DNA from: Marthasterias glacialis
Taxonomy: Eukaryota; Echinodermata; Asteroidea; Forcipulatida; Asteriidae
Assembly: GCA_911728455.2 (NCBI GenBank)
Contig: OU452240.1
Coordinates: 8,389,352-8,453,351 of the forward strand
DNA: 64,000 bases
Direction of reading: 5' to 3'
Positions 13,501 to 25,500 of the stretch are shown in pieces (within the stretch, counting starts at the first letter, position 1; each line of letters starts with the position of its first letter). The notes below the pieces were generated by a model, which worked only from the letters and a program-made list of their open reading frames with translations, was not told the DNA's origin and made no database searches. The translations under genes and the position numbers were made by a program.

Positions 13501-16500
13501 TGGACATTTACAAGTGGATATGTTGCATGCTAAATTAATGAAAACCCACACGTATAAACCTAAGTTAGGTATAAAGACAAGCTGGCTGTTAAACTTAAAA
13601 CAAAAATATCATGTATAGACTTATCACCATTTTATTTGTTGCTGGATGTTAGTTATAATGGATTGCTCAATATACTACAGAGGATGGGGTCTACGCTGCT
13701 TAGATGACATACCACAAGGAGCCTTTGTCTGTATCTATGCCGGGCAGCTATGGGGAGCTGAAGAAGCTAACATCAGAGGCCAGAAATATGGAGATGAATA
13801 TTTTGCAGAGTTGGATCATATTGGTGAGTGCTAAGCAGAGCTTCATGACATTAGAAAAGTTTGATGTGTTGTCAAAGTATGCAGAGATTGTGTGGAGTGT
13901 TTTCTCATTGGCCTTGGAATGGCTATTGATTTGGTTGGTAAAATGCATCCCTTTCAAGGTTTAGCAACTAGGATTAATCTATGTGTTAACTGTGTTAACT
14001 TAAAGGGAAAAGAGATTGTTGTTTTTTGGAGGACAAAATTAACTACCTTCCTCTAATTTCATTAAACACAACTTTATAACCAACCTTTGAAAACTTTGCA
14101 AGTTCAAATCAGGCTTATTTCAGTAGGAGAGTTTGGAACTCCAGGTGGCAGCAAACATTCATGTATCAGGGACAATTTTGTTAACATGTTAATTCTTCTG
14201 ACACTCACTATTCCCCAAAGTCTCCTACTGAATATCTTCAAATGCTTTTTTCTTTATTAGTATTAATGGCAGAAATATTTCCTGGCAGGATTGGTACTAG
14301 TATGAATTATAAGAGAAACTTTCAAATTGAACATTTCCGACAAGCACCAATTCTTTAATGTGCCTGTAATATGTAGAAGAGGTAACACTATTTCTCATTT
14401 ATTTATTGGCAATTTTATTCAGACAAGGTAGCCTTATCAGTATTACAACTGCTATCCTTAAGGGTTCTGTAATACAAACAGTAAAATAGTCAAATGGTAA
14501 AATACAGAGCAATGCAGAAAAAACTAATAACAAAGACAGAAGGGAGAGTGTAAAACAATCGTACATGGTAAAAATATAAAAACTGTGGTACCCTGCATAC
14601 TCAGTGCTTTCTAAATCCAGCATCCTAGAGCAGATCTTAAAACACTACATGTGGGCACCAGGGGGTCCACTCCCACCCAAAATACAGTAAATATTTTCCC
14701 AAAAGGCCTGGTGAAAGCACTGAGTTTACAGTGCTTATCACACATCAGTGTAAGGTTAAAACAACAACAATATTCTTGGAATCCCATGTAATACAATTGT
14801 TACATCAATATTACATCAGTTATGAAATCTGAAAGTCAAATGTAAATGCTGTTTAATGTCAGTAGAATGAAGTATGTTGTTGTTTTGAATCTACCTGCAG
14901 AGATTGTAGAGAATAGCAAAGAGGGATATGAGAGTGATGTTATGGAAGATGAAGGGATATCGGACACTAAGGAATCCAGCTCATCTGCTTCAAGCAGCTC
15001 AGAGCAATGGTAGGTCAACATCATATCAGCGATGTCACTGATCATGCTTTCCTTTCAGATCAAACTTGCAAACTTCATTTGTGAACTATTTTTGCCAAAA
15101 ATATAATTACAGTGTTATTGTGTATTTATTCATGCTATACACAAATGTAATTGCAATGTTGAGTTGTATTGCTTTACATAAACCAATACTTTAATCAGTA
15201 AAAGCTCAGATTGTGAAAAGACTACCTGAGCCTGAGTCTTTTTGATGTGTTTTTACTGTGGCAAAAAGAAATAGCACAAACATTCTTAGTAATTCGGTTA
15301 TATGAACTTTTTTATTATTGTTGTTGGTTTTTTTGTTCCTTTCTTTTTGTAGTCTAACATCTGATGATGAGTACTGTGCAGATTCTGATGACAGTGACGT
15401 CTCATCTATTGCTGTAGATGTGGAGAATCATTCTGATGATAGTGTTGTTCTGTAAGTAGATCCTCTAAAGGCTATGATACACTTGTACAACCTACAGATA
15501 ACCTGTCACCATTGTACATGTATATTGCAAGGTTGTTGAGGTGAAACAAGTGACAACTTCATGTGTAGGACCTGGATGAAATAAACAGGCTGTCACATGC
15601 AGATGAGTACGACTTTCAGGGATTCATTCTGGCGTTCTTCAAAACCTAGGAAGTAATTTAAAAAATAAGCAGCAACATTTGATTTTTTAATCCCTGAATT
15701 AATAAACCAATAATATTTTTAACAATGACTAATAGACTGAACTAATCAACCCTATGTTTGATCAGCTTAATCTCAGATTTAAATAGTAGTAATTATGATG
15801 ATGATAAAACCAAACCTATACAACCCAAAAGTTTATGAAAAGAAAACTATAATGCGCTTAACAAAAACTAGTGATAAAATTAACTTGCAAATACAGTCGA
15901 CTCTCGTTAATACGAGCTCGGATGTTACGAGGTTCCGGTTTATAAATTAATTAAATCAAAACAGTTTTATTTGCCCAAAATGTTGTATGTTTGCATGGTA
16001 CATGTACATGTATATGATCACAGTTATGCAGTGTCCAATGCAGTACGGGTGCATTTGTACAGGTGCGTCCATTATGTCATGCACTGTGCATTGTTAATAC
16101 CGCGCTCGGATAATACGAGGTTCGGTTAACACGAGAAAAACGGGCCAGTCCAGCGGACCTCGTTTTAACGAGAGTCGGCTGTATATGCTGGTTTATAATA
16201 CGCGTATGAATAGTTTATAAACACGCTTATACTCATTTTTCTGTTTCATTTATTTACTTTTTCTTCACTTGGTCCTAAAGTTTAATCAATACATTTCCTA
16301 GATTATTTAATCCCATCCCTTGTTTTATGTATCCAAATTATTGTGAAACTTTTCAAATATATTATTATGTGAAACATCCTTTGCTCATTCTTTTATAATA
16401 TCCTACATTTTCTTCTATTTGTAGGTTTTTTACTTGTGGTCTGATTGTATTGTGGTATTTAAAGTTAATAGGAAGTTAAAGTTAATTTGATTGACACTGT

Positions 16501-19500
16501 TTTTGTAACTCGCACCTCTTCACTCTATATATAGCGGCAAAAATGTGTAAATGGCCTCATGTTTCGACCCTAACATGTTTCTCAAAGGCTAAATGAAACA
16601 CAACACACACATATACAAGTATACTAGTGTAACAGGCTGTCAAGTAGAAAGAAGTGAAAAGAGAGAGAGGCAGTGCAGTCAGAAGAAGCAAGGGATGAAA
16701 AGGGCAACAGGGGATGGGTGGGGTAGAAGGTAAAAACACAAAAGACACATCTACATGTGCATTACTCCCAGTTATTAACAGTATAATGACAACACTGATC
16801 ACAGGTTATCTACACATTAGTCCCTTTTGACAGAGACATACATGTAAACTCTACATTGGTTATGTCCAGGTCCATGGAATTCAATCCTGTTGGTAAGTGA
16901 TGGTATTTTGGAGCCGGAAGTGCAGTGTAACAAATGTTCATGTACATGTATGTAAACCATTTGTTTACATTACACTTCCGGCTCCAAAACATCATCACTT
17001 ACAAACAGGATTGGATGTTTAATTGAAGCGCTTTCCTTCGAATGACAATGAAGTTTGTCATTACCCAGTATGTACCAAAGTCTTTCCTTTGTTGAGTCAT
17101 TTTCTTACTTTGATTTTGTCATCATTTTTTAATCTTCACCAGTAGGGGTGTGTGTTGTGTTGTAGTCCCAAGTTATTTGTTTGCTTGCATTTATAGTATT
17201 GAATTGAATTGCTGGCTGAAGTTTTCAGGTATTTTAAGGCGTTTTTAGGTATACATATCTTTAAATGTGGTATAGAAATTAAAACAATTTGTGTCAATAA
17301 CATGACAACTTCCCTGTTTATTCCTCATGGTAATGGTTGCCATAATAATAGGGTCAAAGGTCAAAGTGGTGATAGCACAGCTACTAAGATGGTGTTTCGT
17401 AGACAGCTTCAATCTGAGCAAGGGACTGGTAGTGTGGTTGAGGGAAGTTGTTGGTAAGATTCAGTGTATGTTGGCATCGTGTTAAGCTCAAAGTTGGATG
17501 CTAATATTAGTAGACATAGTTGGTTTACAGTCTGTCCTCATACTTGTATGATGGTAATGTATTTTATTTTGTTACAGTGATATCTATGCTTGAGATGTTT
17601 ATACCCTATGCTCTTTCTTGCTACTGTCATATTCCTTTCTGTACCTGAAACTTTGCATGGTAACAGTGTTGTACAATAATCATGAAATTATTTTGTGAGT
17701 TATGAGCATGATATTAACATGGAAATGGCATGGTACTCATTACAGCATTAGCTCAATAAGCATGATAGTGGTATGGCTATAGTATTGTTATGAACCTCAT
17801 TGATCTTTGTGTTTTCTAGTACCCTCTTTTGAGTCTCTAATACTCAATTTATCAATATCAGACCCTGGATTGCCTCCCAAATGTCAGACCCTGAATCGTC
17901 CTTCCTCTTTAGCAAGTTCATTCTCATAGTTTCCAGTGTGATCAATGTACTAACTGTTTTCCCTTATATGGGGCCTCAATTCTACAACAATCTTGGTGTA
18001 CACACAACAGATGTAGAGGGGGGAGGGGCATATAACATTTGATGTCGTCAACAAGTATTTTTTCAGAAAGCTAAGACTTCACTGACAATTTTGTACACAG
18101 AAGGCACAATTAAATTTACACTTTGTTACGTTTTATTTGAACTTTCAGTTTGGACCTGACGAAGGGTCAAATTTGGGTCATGTGACATTTTTAATGAGCT
18201 TAAATATGTCAGAGACTATGAATTGATATCATGCAGTTCAGAAGATACTGTTTTCTAGACATCTTTTGATTTGATGTAAGTTGACACTTGATGATGTCAA
18301 GATGACGTCATCTTTTTCATTAACTAAGTAAAATCATAACATACATGTTGTATAAAAATGTAAAGTATGAGATTATCTTCTCACAAAAGCTTTGTACAAA
18401 TGTCATCGCATCTGCACTAGCTGCAAGGCAATGTGTTGAGAAATCTGTAAAAACAACAGTCAACTTGTATAGCGCCCGCCCGTGAGAACTGTGGTTTATG
18501 AATATGGTTTATTTTTGTATTTGGGTTTTCATTTTACTTTTCACCTGGACTGGAAATTTTGTGAATTGCAAATGGAATAGTGTATCTTCGTTTACTCATC
18601 TAATGGTGCTGTGCCTCAATGGCCATTAGATTCCCTTACTTTATTGATGTAGTGCAGGGGTGCACATCCATAAACTATGTTAGAATTCCATTAGCTTGTC
18701 TCCATAGACATGGTTGGAATTTAATCAGCAATTTTACTAGCTGGTTTGCATGCACCATACATTCAGTGTGATTACTCCATTGACTAAAGCGCTAACTTGC
18801 CCTGCGGTTTGAAGCCTTATGGGCACGTCCATGTTTGTGTACAACGTAAAAGCTTGTGATTGATTAATTAGCAATGTTTATAAAAGAGTGATAAGGCAAA
18901 AAAAAAAGCATGTTGAAAGTGTACCCAAAGGAAGTGCCACATTTGATCCAGGTCAAAGTTAATAATAGTGTGTAATGAATTATATGTAAATTAGCTGACT
19001 CACGTAATACTACTATACACTCCTGAGAGTGGTTTTGTTTACACTTTACTCATCAACTCATTGAGTTGTTTGCTGTTGTTGTCATGGTTACAGGTCAGTA
19101 GAGTTTCCTGAAAAAGCTTCTTCTCAGAGTAAAGTTGAAGCGTGGGTAAATAGTACTCTAGCAGAACCAAGAGATACACATACACCAGAGGATAATGGAC
19201 GAACCACAGGCAAATCAGATAGTCTCATTGGCTCGTATGTGCATAAAAGTGGACTCAATGACTACAGTACAGATAGATCAGGAAAAAACTTGGGTAGTAG
19301 TCAGGAAAGTAGACCTGTTGCCAGGAAAAGTTCTGCAGCGAAGAAAGATCAGAATGCTGTCAAGAGAGGAATCAAACGAGATAACTACAGGGAAGGGGCT
19401 GATGAATCCAGTAGAGGTAATGTACATAGTTAATGTGTTTTATTTTAAGTAAATAGAGCTCTCCTTAAAATAATCAGACCATACTGGCTGAAACATAAAT

Positions 19501-22500
19501 GAATCAATCAATCAATCATTTCAGGCCATTCAATGTTGCACACACACAATTTCCTTCCTGCATTTGCACAACTTTGATTCCGGGATTACATGTTTGTTTG
19601 CGAAGCCCACAGATTTATTTACCGGACGGAGTCATTTGTGCAGTTTCCTGTGCACATGATTCCATTGCTCTATAAAAATCCATGATGATCAACATACATA
19701 CCATCGCCCAACTTGGTCCGAGTTACTAGACCCAACAAGGCAATTAACATTTGGACATTATATGCCATATGTAGGTTCCAAGTGAACGCTTATGTGTTTG
19801 TTGGTACCTGTTTGTTGGTGCCTTACAACATTCAGATTTGAAAAATGGGGAGACAAAGTTCCTAAAAATTCCTTCAAAGACCTCTATAATATATCTTAAA
19901 CTCACCTGAAGTACAGAGGAGATGTTGCCGGTTAATATGGTGGTCTGATTGTGTCAGATACATTTATGGAAAAAAACCTTGACCGTAAGCCCTGGCCGAT
20001 AATTAGCCATGGCATGATGGAATCTCAGACATACCTCTGCTGAATACAATGGGGGTAGCCTGACGATCTCTCGTAATACTAGTTTGTCAAAAGGATGAAG
20101 GTCTGGAATTGGGAATGACACAATAATCTTGGAATAAGGGAGTGTTCTGGGCATGAATTCCAGTACCCTTTGTCCCTCTTTGTTACGAGGCAAACGAAAT
20201 TGTTACACGGTGAGAGCACACACTTCGCCCTCTGCAAAACGAAATGCTCGAGCCTGTTTAAACTTCTGTCGGAAGCATCGCTGGACATTTTTTTTAATGG
20301 GTTTATCCATTGGTGTGTGAAAGTTTTGCTTATATACACATCTTCCGACATTAACTTGTTAATGGTACCAGAAAGTTTGGATTTGCAAAAAGGCAAAACT
20401 ACCAAAGATATGTCATTTAACCAGTTAGCATTGAGATTTAATCAAAAATATAATGTTGGTAATAAGTACAGACCATGAAGTTGGGCCAACACCTGTTTGC
20501 CTTAGTATTTTAATTGATATCATGTACTGATTGTGATATGATTTCCAGATTCATCTACATCTTCAATCATCAACTATGGCTACAACACAAGTCCTGGAAA
20601 GGTACTTGACAGTAGCCAGGTAGAAGCTTTCAAAAGACGCTCTCTTACTGGCAGACTGCACATGCGTAAAAAATCTAAAGGTCAGTATTTACCGGTACCC
20701 TCAACATATAGGAATAAAGGACAGGGCCCAATTTCATACAGCACAAAAAGTAGCTTAAGCACAACAAATACATGATTACCAGAGTAAGGTTACCAGCCAA
20801 AAGACCATGTCACAATTACTAATCCTGTAGCTGGTATCCTGCTCTTTTTTTCTTAGAAAGTGTTTAAGCAGAACTTACTGCTTGAGTAGCTCTATGCAAT
20901 TGGGCCTCTTTATCGGGCCTTTGTAGTTGTAAGGATCATTATCTTGTTTTGAAATGGCCATCCAGTAAAGCAGCTGTATCAAACTTGGCCATGTAGGTGA
21001 AAGACCTCTGCCTACTGGACTCATTTAAATACATTTAACCTTTTCTTTACCAAATTGTGGGACCTAAACAGTTTGGCCACTTGAGCCAATAGTATACACA
21101 TATGGACTGGCAATGAGGGAAATAGAGCACATCTATGCAACCCGAGGGCCTGTGAGTGATCAGGAGAGGGTCCTATTTCCCGAGGTCGAAGGCCGAGGGA
21201 AATAGGACCCTCTCCTGGTCACTCACAGGCCCGAGGGGTGCATAGACGTGCACTATTGCCCGAATAATGCCAGTCCATATGTGTTTTATAACACACCTCA
21301 GTCCAAATTGTCGGTTAGAAGAGAAAATCATGTTTTTTTGGCTGGAGATTCTTCTCGATCCGCAGACGCAGCCATTTTCGTTCTCTTGAGGGCGCTGTTT
21401 ACCAGTCGATAGTTTTGGGGGTTTTGAAACTATTTCCTGCTTTGCGAACAATTTCCCCCAAACAAGCGCGTGCGGTGCGTGTGGTGCAGATTTTATGCAC
21501 TAGGCTATATTAGTTCACCCCACGCGACCGTGTTTCAGCCAATCAGGATAAAGAACCAGGGAGAGGTGTGTTATAATACAAACTATACAGATATCACTCT
21601 GAAGATATCATTAAAGAGAAATATGAGTAATGAAAATTTTCTGATTTGTTCAGTCTGTTTCATAGTGGAAAACATAATGAGGTTGGTCAAGAAATTGCAA
21701 GGTTCTCATATACATTTTTAAGTTTGATCTAAAAAAACTCATACAAACACTTTTTGTATATATGACATATCGCACTTTATGGGTGTGTTGGTATTTTGGA
21801 TCTTTGCACCCCATTTTGAAAGGATAGTAATATCTGGTTTACAAACAACATGGGAAAGATAGAAATGTCTATTTCCAACAATTGTAAGCTTGGCTATAGA
21901 CGGGGAACATCTAGACAAAACTAAAGCTTTATAATTAAAAAAAAAAAGCCTTTGTACTTTGGCGTGAGGGCTTTTTTGTTTGGGATCTTGGTTGATTAAT
22001 AAGTGATCTGTTGGAAGGAAGATGTGGTATGTGTCCTGTCAACTAAAGCTATATATGGTAAAAAAGGGGTTAATTAAAAAAGAACCTACATACATGTAGC
22101 TGTTTTTTACAATCATATGAACAACTGTTCATATGATTGGCGGTGTTATTGTAATAAAAAGAAAGACGAATCTTGTTGGTTTTTTTTTATATTCCTACAG
22201 ATAGCAATGAAGAATGTGTTGCAGTCCCTACTATAGCTGATAAGAGTGAGTAATCTATGAATGTTACATGTAGATGTGATCATCGGTATTATAAAGACCT
22301 TACAAGCACGTCACACACAGTAATTGTGCCATGCTCATCGTTTTGGAAGTCAACAGCGAGCATGTAAATGCCATGTCGCCCAAAATTTGCACTACACTGT
22401 ATACAGTGTAGTGCAAATCCAGCAGTTTTCATAGTTACATGAAGAATGTGTATTCCAAGCACTTAACTACACAGTGACATTGATTTCCAAAATGGCGTAA

Positions 22501-25500
22501 CCAAGATTATTGTGATGATGATGTCAGGTGAACTGGGTTAAAAAGTCAGAAATCCAGCAGTTTTCATAGTTACATCAAGAATGTGTATTCTAAGCACTTA
22601 ATTACATCAGTGTTTCATGAAGGTTTGCAACATTTTCAACTTCAGTGTTTAAAGAGCTAAGTGTGGCATTGTCATAAATGACATTCACTTCACATTCAAG
22701 ATAAGTACTTTTATACTAACACTGCACTTGTAACTACACTGCTAACTTGCAATAAACCTAACATTATAGAGGTTTTCTCAACTCACTTGATTAATTGAAT
22801 TAGTTAGTATATTTGATTAACATAGTCATCTCAAAAAGGAAAGGTCCCACTGGACAGATATACATATTATCCTAATATTGAATGCATTTGAGTGCATTGT
22901 GGGAGAATATAATTATGAGGTGAAGTCTAGACTATTCCATTTCACTCCACTTTGCGTCATGAAATGGAAAAAACAGATATCACTGAGTGATTGTGTTCTG
23001 CAACAGTGCATTAACAAAATGCATTCAATATTTGTTTTATTTAACTCACAAATAGATCTTTGTCATTTGATTTTTTGATTGTTATTTTTTTTCACAATAA
23101 ACACAAAATAGACATGGTACCTCGTCCACCCCACACTCTGAAAATTCTATTTAAAAAAAAATTAAATAGCGTGGACAACTCCATGTAAAAACCACCCTTG
23201 TCCACTGTGACATGACCTTGCCTCGTTTGGACGAATGAGCTGGAACAATTGTTTTGAAAACGAAAATTGTTTTGAAATTAAGCGTCAAAAAAGTATATTG
23301 GACATCCTGTCATTATCCGTATACATATACGTCAAGACAGTGAATACTTGGCAAAATAAAGGATGACATGTGCGCGTATTCCACCAATCAAATGACAAGT
23401 TTCTATGTGTTTGGTATATAAAGAGGTGTCCAAGCTTTGCCTGTACCAAACGTGCCCTTTTAAATCAGTTAGTCTGCTGTTCAACCTTATCAGTGTCTAA
23501 TTTTTTCCAATGGACATACTAACCTATTGATGTGTTTTTGGTGTTATAGGCAAGGAAAATGAGAGGCCTTTGATGATACGTACAAGGTCATTATTTGCAG
23601 AGTCTTCAGGACATGTTATGGATGCTAAGTTCATTGGTAATCTAGGCAGATACCTAAATGTAAGTTGGTATATCAACCTTGTGAACGGAGACTTTATTTG
23701 TTCATGTTCCATTGTCTCCCTTTTCACACATTTTTTCCACACATTTGTTTGCTACTTCCTGTTCCAAGGCTTGCATACATCTGTATGTAATTTTACTTAA
23801 AGTCATTGTTGTCTGCTTTTCAAAGAAATGCCATTTTTGGATACTGACTCTACATTGCAATACTTTAAAAAAAGTACATTTAAAGGTAAAGTTGAAGGCT
23901 TTGTTGGGAGATTTCAACCTGCATGTTGATAAACATGACTAATGGAATGTAACAGAATTTCTCTGAACTCTCTATACCTCCAGTTTTCGACAACACATTA
24001 TTGGTTCCACTCATAACATGGTCACACTCTTGATTTACTGATCTTACACATTGATGATGACATACTTCAAGAATGGCACACACTTCCTTTACTTTACTCC
24101 AATCATCATATTATCAAGTGCATGTTGAGGCTTGAAAAACCAACTCCTTTGAAGGTCACAAAAACATCTCATGATCATGGAAAGATTGACCTAGAGCTGT
24201 TCCAGAGTAAGAGGCAGTTATGTTTGTCTCGCAACGGATTCATTTACCTCTCCCTGTTCTTAGCTGTGCTGTGAAGAGATCTGGGTTAATATCTCTCTAT
24301 GTCTTGTTCTGCACATTGGGGCAGGTTTTTATCCCTTCAAAAAGTAGCCCACACCTCCAGTAGCCTTTGTGTGCCTTGTGATGGGAAAATTGCATTTAAG
24401 AAAAAAAGAAGCTACTCAAAGGTTACCTGAGAAATTTCAGTGCCATGTCAGTATTTATCAGATCCTTGTATGCCCAATTTCAATCCTTTCACAAAATCTG
24501 ATGTTGAGAAACTTATTAGACATTTTCCTAACAAGTCTTGTTCACTAGACATACCTGGGAAGTCTACCAATCATTACTAGAATCAGCAACTCCTGAAACC
24601 TTGAAAATTTCTTTAAAAAACATTTATCCTCGTTCGTAAGAAGCACACTTGATTTTAATGTCTCTAATTGACCAATTTCCAACATCAAATTCATTGGCAA
24701 AGTTATTGAAAAGGTTGCTTCATGCCAAGTTATTAATCATGTAAACATCAACAACCTTCATGATAAGCTCCAATCAGCATATAAAACTCACCACAGTACC
24801 GAGACTGCTTTGCTCAAGGTGAAGAAAGACATCCTACAATCCCTTGACAGGAACAAATTTGTTCTCTTTGTTTTACTTGTTAACCATCAGGCATGCAACT
24901 TTTCAGCGGATCAGCTGATTTCCTCTTTTTTTCTTCACTTTTAGTGCCAAATAAACCTGAAAAACACTGTACAAAGCTATGTGTGTTCGGCCATTTCCTC
25001 GTATTTTTGCATGAAGTTGCATGCCTGTACCATTGATCATGGAATATTTCTAGATAGAATTGAGACTCGGTTTGGCATTTATAGGTCCTACCCCAATGAA
25101 CGTCATATCAGAGTCTGCATTGGGAATGTTCAATCTGTTAAGTATATTCTCAGATTCTCAGTACCCCAGGGCTCCATCATAGGACTACAATGCTTTACAA
25201 TCTACACCCATCCAGTTGATGATATCAGAGAACACAATGTCAATTTTCATGTCTATGCAGATGACACCAAACTCTATACTGAGTTTGATCCCAAAGTTGT
25301 TGGTGTTTCCAATTGTGCTCTCACAAGTCTTTCCACCTGTATTTCTAAGATCAATACTTGGATGATAAAAAACAGGTTGCAGCTTGAGCAAAATAAAACT
25401 GAGTTATTTGCTTTTGCTTTCCTGAAGGTCATAAGTACATTATGTCATCTTTTTGGAGAAATATCTGTCTACCACTGTTAGGAATCTAGGTGCAACACTT

